Below are positions 14,432-21,420 of a stretch of DNA of 28,643 nt, one piece after another (position 1 is the first letter of the stretch; the number at the start of each line of letters is the position of its first letter). Source of the stretch: a virus; the IMG/VR virus record IMGVR_UViG_3300022928_000095, positions 1-28,643 of that record; one strand, given 5' to 3'. Both the position numbers and the translations under genes were made by a program. The notes beneath the pieces were generated by a model. It saw only the letters and a list, made by a program, of their open reading frames with translations. It did no database searches and was not told the DNA's origin.

Positions 14432-15320
14432 TAAATTCCTCTAATTGTTTGTGTATCCATAAGTCAATTTGTTGATGCCATTCATATGGATCATCTGGTG
14501 AAAACTCTAGCATATTTCCGTATGCTTCGTTTGGACATAATCCAAAGGGCCATCTAAGACTAGAACCATCTGCAAAATTAAGATTTATAGACTGGTCATC
14601 TATTCCTTCTTTCCAACTTGCATCTATTGTGATAGGTATATTTTTTAAACTGTAAATATCCACAGCCTTATCGCAGACGTCGTATACACCATCTTCTTTG
14701 TATACTCCATATGCAGTACCACTTATGTTATCTAAGTTCCATTTTTGTACTTTCCAACTAGATACTCGTTTAAACTCTGCAGGATCTTCTTGAAATAAAT
14801 GCAACATAAAACAATACAAGTGTGGGAACAAGTCGTGTGCTACGCCTCCCCAAGCATATTCACGGTTTGTACTCCAATTACCTGGATTAGGTATTCTGTC
14901 TTTATTAATCCAGTTTATAGTAACATCTGTAACATCATACTGCCCCACAAACTCATCTAATATTCCATACGTTTCTCTATACAAGTTATTTTTAACTAGC
15001 ATAATTTTGCTGTTAGGAAATCTGTCTATGGCATCTTGCCAATGTTGGGCACTAGGCAAACCAGGCTTTTCAACAAATATATTTGTAACACCTGCTTCGC
15101 CTAATTGATTTAATAATTCTAAATGTGTGTAATTAGGAGTGCAAATTACAGCCAATTTAAAATCATTATTTGATATTGCATCATCTAAGTCCTCATAATC
15201 AGGATTAGTAAGAACATTGTGCTTGTCAACAGTTACAACTTCATACCCAACTTTTTTCAGTTGTGGTAAGTATACGTTATAACCTATACCGCCAAGTCCT
15301 ACTAATACTGCTTTAGGCAT
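14415..15320 (-). CDS. Gfo/Idh/MocA-family oxidoreductase
   Basis: A 301-residue NAD(P)-dependent oxidoreductase. The N-terminal Rossmann motif GLGGIG is at residues 8-13, the conserved VICTPNYTH at 58-66, and the family hallmark EKPG at 84-87. The second half has the WNLDNISGTAYGVY and DASWKEG beta-sheet region expected for the family. Members oxidise or reduce sugars, often nucleotide sugars (3-keto intermediates), or inositols. It overlaps the DpdA-like gene by 8 nt and the MDR dehydrogenase by 17 nt. With GalE and the glycosyltransferase it suggests synthesis of an unusual sugar. Exact substrate unknown. Confidence 0.85.
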   Translation of the reverse strand: MPKAVLVGLGGIGYNVYLPQLKKVGYEVVTVDKHNVLTNPDYEDLDDAISNNDFKLAVICTPNYTHLELLNQLGEAGVTNIFVEKPGLPSAQHWQDAIDRFPNSKIMLVKNNLYRETYGILDEFVGQYDVTDVTINWINKDRIPNPGNWSTNREYAWGGVAHDLFPHLYCFMLHLFQEDPAEFKRVSSWKVQKWNLDNISGTAYGVYKEDGVYDVCDKAVDIYSLKNIPITIDASWKEGIDDQSINLNFADGSSLRWPFGLCPNEAYGNMLEFSPDDPYEWHQQIDLWIHKQLEEFNEKEK

Positions 15321-16830
15321 TTTTTAATTCTGCCTCCAAATTTGCTAACACTTCATCATTCTCATCAAATGAGTTATCATCTGCTTCAGTAACTTCCTCT
15401 TCGAACAAACTTTGGAATAATTTGTTATTACCATCTTTATGAGGATTATTGTTTAGTGCTTCTAAGAATAATGTTGCTTCGTCGAGTAGTCCGTGTGGGT
15501 CTTCACTAGCAAAAAGTTCTTGTACGAAAGTATTAAAGTATAGAATGTTTCTAGGAACCCATTGACTAAACTCTTTACTTTTATCATTTCTTTTAACTCT
15601 TTCCCAATTTCTCCAATCTGGCTGATACTCTTGCATTTCAATTAATGCTAATTGATTTGCTCTCTGAACTGCTCTGATGTGCATATAAACATTGTGTATC
15701 ATTAAAATACCGTATGTAAAACTATCCCAACTTGTTTTACCTTCTTTACCAATTTTGTTTAACATACCAGGCTTGTACCAGTTTACATCTTTAACTTTTG
15801 TTCTAAGACCAATTGGACTTTCAAAAGGAAATGGTAAATCTCCAATATTTTCACTATTAAGTTTGTTATCAAAACATTTGTCCATTAAGTAACTTTGTCT
15901 GTCTGCACTTAATACAGTTTGTGAGTAAACTAAACCATTTGCACTACTGATAAACGGACTTGCACTATCAAAACTAATAGTAATATTAGGATTAATCTTT
16001 CTAAGTTCTCTTTGAATCACAGTAAACATTACTGCCCAATCCAACTTACTTGTACCAAGATAATGTATCCAATCTTTACCTTCAATTTTACCTTCATCTC
16101 TCATCACAATAAGACGTTTGAGACACATCTTCATATCTCTCATATGGTTACCACCCATTGCCCACCCTTCAAACGGATAGTCTTTTACTGCGTCATACCA
16201 TATACTAGCATCTTCCCAATGTGTGCCTTGCAACACATTTAAGAATTTTGTTTTGCCTTGTCTGTGTTGTACAAAGAAATCATTGTTGTGTAATGTACAT
16301 TTTAAACATTCATCAAAATCTTTAAGTCCTGTACGTTCCCTTAGTTCAGGCTTACTTGCCCAACTAGGTACATCAAGTGTCATACTCCAATCTGCTGTAT
16401 GCTCTAACCAGTTTAAAATTTTGTGTCTAACTTTGTCAGCATCACCTTTGTATCCAGGATCGCCAGGCTTTTCAAAAAAGTTCTCCCAGTCGAATTTAAT
16501 AACACCTTTACCAATTTGGAAACCGCCTGAGTCTCCTAGTATCATAGTGTTTTCTCTATCACGTTTTTGAATAATGTATTCTAATTCGTTACTTCTGTCT
16601 ATGTCTAAGTAGGCGTGTCCTGCCGAGTATAAACCCATATTATACTTAAAGTAACCTTTGTCATAGTCTAAAAAGTTTAGACCTTCAAAGCCGTGTTCGA
16701 AGCCTTCTGGAATCCTACCTTCAGGGATATAGCCTTCTATATGTTTACATCTGCCAAGCAGTTCTGTATAGAAACCACTAATAGCAGGCAAATAGACTGC
16801 TGAATCACCTATGTGTTTGGATAAATCCAT
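15313..16830 (-). CDS. dpdA: DpdA-like DNA transglycosylase (TGT fold), 7-deazaguanine insertion
   Basis: A 505-residue member of the tRNA-guanine transglycosylase superfamily. The key TGT positions can be matched in order: D100 in LGDSGGFQIG, D153 in TLDVPSW, Q201/G202 in NVLQGTHW, G226/G227 in WAMGGNH, and the likely nucleophile D288 in ISFDSASP. No CxCxxC zinc site is seen in the C-terminal part, which is longer than in tRNA TGT and ends acidic. In phages, DpdA homologues replace guanine in DNA with a 7-deazaguanine and protect against restriction. FolE, QueD-like and QueE genes nearby favour this over a tRNA role. Start ATG follows AAGGAG and is one base from the sliding-clamp stop. Confidence 0.83.
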   Translation of the reverse strand: MDLSKHIGDSAVYLPAISGFYTELLGRCKHIEGYIPEGRIPEGFEHGFEGLNFLDYDKGYFKYNMGLYSAGHAYLDIDRSNELEYIIQKRDRENTMILGDSGGFQIGKGVIKFDWENFFEKPGDPGYKGDADKVRHKILNWLEHTADWSMTLDVPSWASKPELRERTGLKDFDECLKCTLHNNDFFVQHRQGKTKFLNVLQGTHWEDASIWYDAVKDYPFEGWAMGGNHMRDMKMCLKRLIVMRDEGKIEGKDWIHYLGTSKLDWAVMFTVIQRELRKINPNITISFDSASPFISSANGLVYSQTVLSADRQSYLMDKCFDNKLNSENIGDLPFPFESPIGLRTKVKDVNWYKPGMLNKIGKEGKTSWDSFTYGILMIHNVYMHIRAVQRANQLALIEMQEYQPDWRNWERVKRNDKSKEFSQWVPRNILYFNTFVQELFASEDPHGLLDEATLFLEALNNNPHKDGNNKLFQSLFEEEVTEADDNSFDENDEVLANLEAELKNA

Positions 16831-16831
16831 T

Positions 16832-17575
16832 TTAACTCCTTGCTGGTAAGATGTATGTATATGCTCCTATACCACTGTCGATATCGATTTGCATTGCTCC
16901 TGCTTCACTGAAACTTACTACACAATTACTGCTATCACTTAATCTAAGGATAGTAATAACTTTAGATAGTTCCCAACTCCACGTGCCTTTTAGTTCACCT
17001 TCAACATTATCGTTGACTGGTATTTTAGAACTGTCGCCATTTTGTTGTCCTATAATAAAGTGTAGTAATCCATCTTCTACTTTAGGTGTAAAACTGTTTT
17101 CATACACACCTAAGATGTTGTTAAAGAAGCCTAAGTCTTTTAAGTTCTTCTGACTAGGCACAAAACTAACGTCCCAATCAACGTCTCTCATTTTAACGTC
17201 TTTTAACTGCTGGTTAACTACGTCTGCTAACATAAAGCGGTACTTTGCATTATGCCCTTCTGCACTTTTAAACTCAACTTCAACTGGAATATCTTCTCCG
17301 TTTCTTTCTTGTTTATTAATGCTAACAGTTGCGTCGTCACTATCAAAGCCTGGAAACTTTAATAGTCCATCAATAACTGTCATTCTACTCAAACCAACCG
17401 TTGCGTCAATAAAGTCGCTGATAGGACTGTGTAACTTACCCTGTATGATGACTGTTTTATCTTGATCCATAGCAGAGATTGTGGTCTCTGTGTCTGTACC
17501 AGATACTTTCACCATTTCAACAAATCCTAATGCGTGGGTATGCTTTAGGATGTCTTTAAAAATATCTTTTATCAT
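16832..17575 (-). CDS. 45: T4 gp45-like sliding clamp
   Basis: A 247-residue protein with the repeated beta-alpha-beta layout of phage processivity clamps: FIDATVGLSRMTVIDGLLKF in the first domain and LGFFNNILGVYENSF then TWSWELSKVITIL in the second, with a final strand GAYTYILPA. T4 gp45 is 228 aa and forms a trimeric ring that tethers gp43 and activates late transcription. It has its own sigma70 promoter (17599-17627) and lies just downstream of gp43, as clamp genes often do. The clamp loader (gp44/gp62) is not in the window. The call rests on pattern and context, as clamps diverge strongly. Confidence 0.72.
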   Translation of the reverse strand: MIKDIFKDILKHTHALGFVEMVKVSGTDTETTISAMDQDKTVIIQGKLHSPISDFIDATVGLSRMTVIDGLLKFPGFDSDDATVSINKQERNGEDIPVEVEFKSAEGHNAKYRFMLADVVNQQLKDVKMRDVDWDVSFVPSQKNLKDLGFFNNILGVYENSFTPKVEDGLLHFIIGQQNGDSSKIPVNDNVEGELKGTWSWELSKVITILRLSDSSNCVVSFSEAGAMQIDIDSGIGAYTYILPARS

Positions 17576-17598
17576 TAGTTCACTCCTGTAATTTAGAT

Positions 17599-17627
17599 AT
17601 TATACATTTATTATTTAGAAAAGTCAA
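17599..17627 (-). promoter_or_regulatory. sigma70-type promoter for the sliding clamp
   Basis: Minus strand: TTGACT at 17627-17622, 17 bp spacer, TATAAT at 17604-17599. It lies in the 71-bp gap between the polymerase stop and the clamp start, with CAGGAGTGAAC before the clamp start codon. Confidence 0.8.
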
Positions 17628-17646
17628 TGTCTTTCCCCCCATAATT

Positions 17647-20349
17647 TTAGTCTGAGAATGTAAACAAATCGTGGAATGTGTTACTAGTCTGTATTTGACT
17701 GAAATCCCATTTTAATACACTCAATAAATTTTGTACCTTTTTGTCTATTACTTTCTTCTCCATATCATCTTCGTCAAACGGTAACTTCTTAAACCATTCA
17801 GGTAATTGTAATTCATCTGTAGGATATGCAATACTGCTGAATCCCATATTGTTTGTTTTTAAACTACACACAATTACTTTCATACCGTCAGTAATTTTCA
17901 TACTGTAGTTGTCTGACTGTGCTTGTAACATATTATTCCAATTTATACTTGCCCTGACGTGTCCTGGAATTGTTGTTGATTTTTTCTTTGCACCATCATT
18001 TTTAATTGATTCTAACCTAAATAAAGACTGGCTGTTGCCTGGTGTTTGTACTGTTTTGTTATAAAGTGATGTATAGTTTGTTAAATTATTAACACGTTTA
18101 GGCATACCTTTACGCCAAGGGTCCATACCTTTAAATTCTTCTTTGAATGTCCGAATATCTGCCATTATAGTTTTTTCGTCGCCGCCGTCGAGTGTTTTAG
18201 CAAGTATATCTTGTAAAAAATCTTGAACAAACTCTGGAGTATCACTTCGCTTGATATCTAACCCCATAATCTTTAGTTTACCACCTTCAGGCCTCCAGCC
18301 TTCCAAGTCTAGTACATTAATAGCATATCTTTTCTTTGTGATAAACAATCCTGCTCTGCCAACTACTTCTCTGCCTGCTTTAATAACATCGCCTTGATGT
18401 GTAGGCACGTTAAAGTCATTTTTCATAAAATTAGGAAAACTATCACTAACAGTATTAGAAATAGTATCATACAACTCAGTTGCCATTTCTAAATCCATTG
18501 TTGTTCCTTCAGGCAATGCAGGTGCGGCTGTAAAATATACCGAGTCTGTATCACCATATATAATTGTTGCACCTTGATGATTGTATTCTCCGGTGAGCAG
18601 TCTATTTGTTTCTGCACCCATATGACGTGTGATACGTCTACCTGTAAGTGTAGTACTTTGTCCTATTCTCATATCAAAGAACCTACAACCTGCATTAAGT
18701 ATCGCACCATACAAACTGTTCAAGTTAATCTTTTTGACCAATTGTCTTTTATCATAGAATGCAATTTGCTCTGGATCTGTTTGCTCTTTCTTTTTAGCCT
18801 GTAGTTCTTGCCTTTCTGAATACCAACGTTCAAGTAATCCAGGCACAATGCCTTGTACATCAGTTCTAAACAAAGTGCCATTGGCACTCAAACACCAAGG
18901 TTGATTACTGTTAAATACCAAATTATAAACATCGGCACCAGTTACTTCATTGCTTGTACCATCTTCCATATCAAGTATAATAGGTCTAGTAACATCTTTG
19001 CTCATAACAAGTTCATACTCGTTACTACCAAACTTACCTAACCAAGCATCAGCAAAACTCTTGCCTTCGATTGTCATTTTGTCATTAATTTCTTTTTCAG
19101 TATGATCAGGTCTCAACTGACCTACTACTGTTTCAGGTGCCATATTTAATGCTCTAAACACACTAGGATATAGACTGTTTAAATCCATTGAACCTACCCA
19201 ATCGTGCAAACCTTTTTGTGGGAAAGCAACAAAGGCACCTGCCGCCTGTGTGTTCTCTGGACGTTCTCTTAATCTATCTGGAACTACCACACCACGTCTA
19301 TGTGCTTCATTAATTATTGCTTGTTCTGTTGTTGCTACCGCACCCATTGTTGTTGGCAGTAATACAGTATTATCGTGTGCAATAGTATTTGCTAAATCAA
19401 TGAACTGTAGTTTGTCATCAATCTTTTTCAACAACATAGTATCCTGAATGTTATATTCTAAGAACAATTCAAAATCGTGATTGTAAAGCCTATCTAAACT
19501 TCCTTCATACGGAACTTTCTTTTCACCTACTTCCATTTCACCGATAAAGTCCAATCTGTAACTGTGCCTTTCTTCATAGTTGTACTTTCTATAAAGTTCC
19601 AAATAGTCCAAATGAACTCTACCAATCAAATCATATGTTTCTGTTTCTCTTCCGTGATTGATATATTTTCTTTCCTTGGGTAACATATCCCATAAACACA
19701 TCTTTCTAGTTTCGCTTTTACCTAACACTTTGGTAATACGATTTATTGTGTAAGGAATATCATAACCTTCTGAATTCCAACCACTCAATATGTCAGCATC
19801 CTCTATCAATACTAAAAACTTTTGTAGCAGTTCTTTTTCGTCTTTACATATAATGGTGTTGCCTACTTTGTCTGCAATTTTGTTTGCTTGTTCGTTATCT
19901 AACGACTTAGGAGCAACTGCTAGACAAACTATAGCATCACACCAGTTTAACACAACGGCTACCGCTGTGATGGGCATAAATGCGTCTTGTGGGGAACTAT
20001 ATCCTCTTTCAGGGTCAAAGTCTACCTCAATATCAAAAAATGCAGTATGTAGTTTTGGTGCTTCGACACCTTGATAGTGGTCTGAAATAACCCGATTGAT
20101 TGGACGTAAATCACTTTCAAAAAGTTTTTTACCTCTATTGAATGCTATGTTTTTTTGGAAATCTTTGTGAGTAGAGCAAGTAATTTTGGTTACAGAGTCA
20201 CCATAAATGCTTTTGTATTTGCCTTTTGGATCTTCTACATAAAAATAATATCTAGCCGGATGTTCTACATATTTACGTTTACCATCTATGCGTTCGACAA
20301 CATTTACTTTATTCTTTTGTTTGTCATAATACGCATCAACGTAACTCAT
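17647..20349 (-). CDS. 43: T4 gp43-type family B DNA polymerase
   Basis: A 900-residue replicative polymerase, the same length as T4 gp43 (898). The 3'-5' exonuclease motifs are intact: Exo I FFDIEVD (D106, E108), Exo II GWNSEGYDIPY (D197), Exo III YNIQD (Y299, D303). The polymerase motifs are intact: A DLNSLYPS (389-396), B KKINLNSLYGA (about 539-549), C YGDTDS (598-603, D600 and D602). The C-terminal HDLFTFSD is in the position of the T4 clamp-binding tail. There is no intein or split, unlike some phage polymerases. A perfect sigma70 promoter (20404-20432) and a hairpin beside the ribosome site (20363-20382) precede it, suggesting T4-like autogenous control. Confidence 0.97.
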   Translation of the reverse strand: MSYVDAYYDKQKNKVNVVERIDGKRKYVEHPARYYFYVEDPKGKYKSIYGDSVTKITCSTHKDFQKNIAFNRGKKLFESDLRPINRVISDHYQGVEAPKLHTAFFDIEVDFDPERGYSSPQDAFMPITAVAVVLNWCDAIVCLAVAPKSLDNEQANKIADKVGNTIICKDEKELLQKFLVLIEDADILSGWNSEGYDIPYTINRITKVLGKSETRKMCLWDMLPKERKYINHGRETETYDLIGRVHLDYLELYRKYNYEERHSYRLDFIGEMEVGEKKVPYEGSLDRLYNHDFELFLEYNIQDTMLLKKIDDKLQFIDLANTIAHDNTVLLPTTMGAVATTEQAIINEAHRRGVVVPDRLRERPENTQAAGAFVAFPQKGLHDWVGSMDLNSLYPSVFRALNMAPETVVGQLRPDHTEKEINDKMTIEGKSFADAWLGKFGSNEYELVMSKDVTRPIILDMEDGTSNEVTGADVYNLVFNSNQPWCLSANGTLFRTDVQGIVPGLLERWYSERQELQAKKKEQTDPEQIAFYDKRQLVKKINLNSLYGAILNAGCRFFDMRIGQSTTLTGRRITRHMGAETNRLLTGEYNHQGATIIYGDTDSVYFTAAPALPEGTTMDLEMATELYDTISNTVSDSFPNFMKNDFNVPTHQGDVIKAGREVVGRAGLFITKKRYAINVLDLEGWRPEGGKLKIMGLDIKRSDTPEFVQDFLQDILAKTLDGGDEKTIMADIRTFKEEFKGMDPWRKGMPKRVNNLTNYTSLYNKTVQTPGNSQSLFRLESIKNDGAKKKSTTIPGHVRASINWNNMLQAQSDNYSMKITDGMKVIVCSLKTNNMGFSSIAYPTDELQLPEWFKKLPFDEDDMEKKVIDKKVQNLLSVLKWDFSQIQTSNTFHDLFTFSD

Positions 20350-20362
20350 ATATCAACTCCGA

Positions 20363-20382
20363 GCACCACTTCAGGCTGGCAC
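20363..20382 (-). promoter_or_regulatory. Hairpin next to the gp43 ribosome site, candidate translational operator
   Basis: In the minus-strand RNA, GUGCCA (20382-20377) can pair with UGGUGC (20368-20363) with two G-U pairs, around an 8-nt loop GCCUGAAG. The stem ends two bases before the Shine-Dalgarno GGAG (20360-20357) of the polymerase. T4 gp43 represses its own translation through a hairpin with an 8-nt loop in the same place. The loop sequence differs, so the match is positional. Confidence 0.4.
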
Positions 20383-20403
20383 AATACCAAATATTAAAAA
20401 TTA

Positions 20404-20432
20404 ATTATAGCAAAAACTTTGACGGTTGTCAA
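20404..20432 (-). promoter_or_regulatory. Perfect-consensus sigma70-type promoter for DNA polymerase
   Basis: Minus strand: TTGACA at 20432-20427, 17 bp spacer, TATAAT at 20409-20404. It starts right after the stop codon of the DsbA-like gene and leaves a leader of about 47 nt before the polymerase start. Confidence 0.88.
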
Positions 20433-20696
20433 TTATAATGTTTTGCCAACTACTTCTAAGATAGTTTCAAGTTCATCAAACTTATCTCTTTCTTGTCCTA
20501 AGGAAGCCTTGTGGGCGACTCTAATTGCTTTGTTTAGTGTACCTGCATTTAGATCCATTTCTTCTGCGATTGCTTTAACTGTATCACGAAGTCCTTCTTT
20601 GAGGGCGTCCATTTCAAAATGAACTTGCATACCTTCGTTGACTAATTTCTTTAGCCTTGCGACTTCTTCTTGATTAAATGTTTTATTAAATGCCAT
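20433..20696 (-). CDS. dsbA: DsbA-like small dsDNA-binding protein
   Basis: An 87-residue helical protein, the size of T4 DsbA (89 aa), which binds double-stranded DNA near late promoters. The stretch ALKEGLRDTVKAIAEEMDLN, followed by TLNKAIRVAHKASLG and ERDKFDELETILEVVG, aligns by eye with T4 DsbA's 'ELIKDIRIRAKDELGVDGKMFNRLLALYHKD...FEAETEEVVELY' layout. The middle resembles a helix-turn-helix. It precedes gp43 and has its own promoter with a palindrome (20727-20762). In T4 the gene lies between gene 33 and rnh; here gp43 follows instead. Homology is likely; a role in late transcription is inferred. Confidence 0.65.
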   Translation of the reverse strand: MAFNKTFNQEEVARLKKLVNEGMQVHFEMDALKEGLRDTVKAIAEEMDLNAGTLNKAIRVAHKASLGQERDKFDELETILEVVGKTL

Positions 20697-20726
20697 TTAT
20701 TTCTCCCTGTGTATGTAATTATCTGT

Positions 20727-20747
20727 TTAGACTATTATATAGTCTAA
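20727..20747. promoter_or_regulatory. Palindrome overlapping the -10 box, candidate operator
   Basis: A perfect inverted repeat: TTAGACTAT and ATAGTCTAA separated by TAT (21 bp). It covers the -10 hexamer of the promoter at 20734-20762 entirely. A dimeric repressor bound here would block RNA polymerase. It could alternatively form a 5' hairpin in the transcript, but the arrangement on the -10 box favours a DNA operator. Confidence 0.5.
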
Positions 20748-20762
20748 GAATTGGTAAGTCAA
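20734..20762 (-). promoter_or_regulatory. sigma70-type promoter for the DsbA-like gene
   Basis: Minus strand: TTGACT at 20762-20757, 17 bp spacer, TATAAT at 20739-20734. It lies in the gap between the acidic 100-aa gene and the DsbA-like gene. Confidence 0.8.
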
Positions 20763-20772
20763 TAAATATTTT

Positions 20773-21075
20773 TTAAACTGTGGTACTTGCTTCAAATTCG
20801 AAGTCAAGTTCTGGGAATTCTTCTAATAATTCTTCTGAAATATCTTCACCTTCAGATGATGAGATATCGTCCTGTAGTAGTATCTCGTATGCAAACAAAT
20901 CCTCTTCTTGATAAACTAATACATCAAATTTATCTTCTTCACCACTAGACACTTGCATCATCTTTTTAGTGTCTGCTAAACTGTTTACAATATTAAAATA
21001 CTTAGTAATGTCAGGCCCAGCCAACTTCTCTTTGGTTATGAGCCTGCAAAAGTTTTTTATAAACTTATCTTCCAT
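20773..21075 (-). CDS. Acidic hypothetical protein (100 aa), positional candidate for gp33
   Basis: A 100-residue protein with a helical N-terminal half (FIKNFCRLITKEKLAGPDIT, KYFNIVNSLADTKKMM) and a very acidic C-terminus (EGEDISEELLEEFPELDFEF). It is directly upstream of the DsbA-like gene. In T4 the gene in that position is 33, a small late-transcription co-activator whose C-terminus binds the clamp with a short hydrophobic-acidic motif; the LDFEF near the end here is loosely similar. The sequence otherwise does not look like gp33, so this is only a positional guess. A DNA-mimic protein is an alternative. Confidence 0.6.
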   Translation of the reverse strand: MEDKFIKNFCRLITKEKLAGPDITKYFNIVNSLADTKKMMQVSSGEEDKFDVLVYQEEDLFAYEILLQDDISSSEGEDISEELLEEFPELDFEFEASTTV

Positions 21076-21080
21076 TACAA

Positions 21081-21407
21081 TTACTTACCTTTGCTAAATG
21101 CTTGAGCACCAAAGAATGCGGCAACGATACCTGCTACTGCTACAAAGTATGTAGCCGCCATATCGCCTAGTATTTTACTAGCACTTTCTAATCCAAATAG
21201 AACTGCTAATACTACTGCAAATGGATATAGAAGCATACCACTTAGTGCAAACCAAGCCATACTTCTTTGTGCATCTCTCATTGCATCTAAATCTTCCAGT
21301 TCTTTTCTTTTGAACTCTAGGTACATTTGCTCTTCTGCTTTTGAAACCTTTCCATCTCCATTTGTATCAGCCGGATGGTGTACTGCTGTTTTTGTTTCTT
21401 CTGTCAT
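21081..21407 (-). CDS. EF-hand loop membrane protein with two transmembrane helices (108 aa)
   Basis: Residues 14-25 form a textbook EF-hand calcium loop: D14, N16, D18, G19, S22, E25 (DTNGDGKVSKAE). A charged helix FKRKELEDLDAMRDAQRS follows, then two hydrophobic spans (about 49-73 and 83-104) with an alanine/glycine-rich second helix. The layout suits a small inner-membrane protein with a cytoplasmic calcium-sensing head. Holin-like activity or a virion/membrane role is possible, and it sits beside structural genes. Start ATG 21407 is preceded by AGGAG. The architecture is seen directly; function is unknown. Confidence 0.7.
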   Translation of the reverse strand: MTEETKTAVHHPADTNGDGKVSKAEEQMYLEFKRKELEDLDAMRDAQRSMAWFALSGMLLYPFAVVLAVLFGLESASKILGDMAATYFVAVAGIVAAFFGAQAFSKGK

Positions 21408-21420
21408 TTATGTTCTCCTA

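Noticed and set aside
20773-21075. Firm assignment of the acidic 100-aa protein as T4 gp33
   Set aside because: Only position next to the DsbA-like gene and a loose C-terminal similarity support it; the rest of the sequence does not match what I know of gp33.
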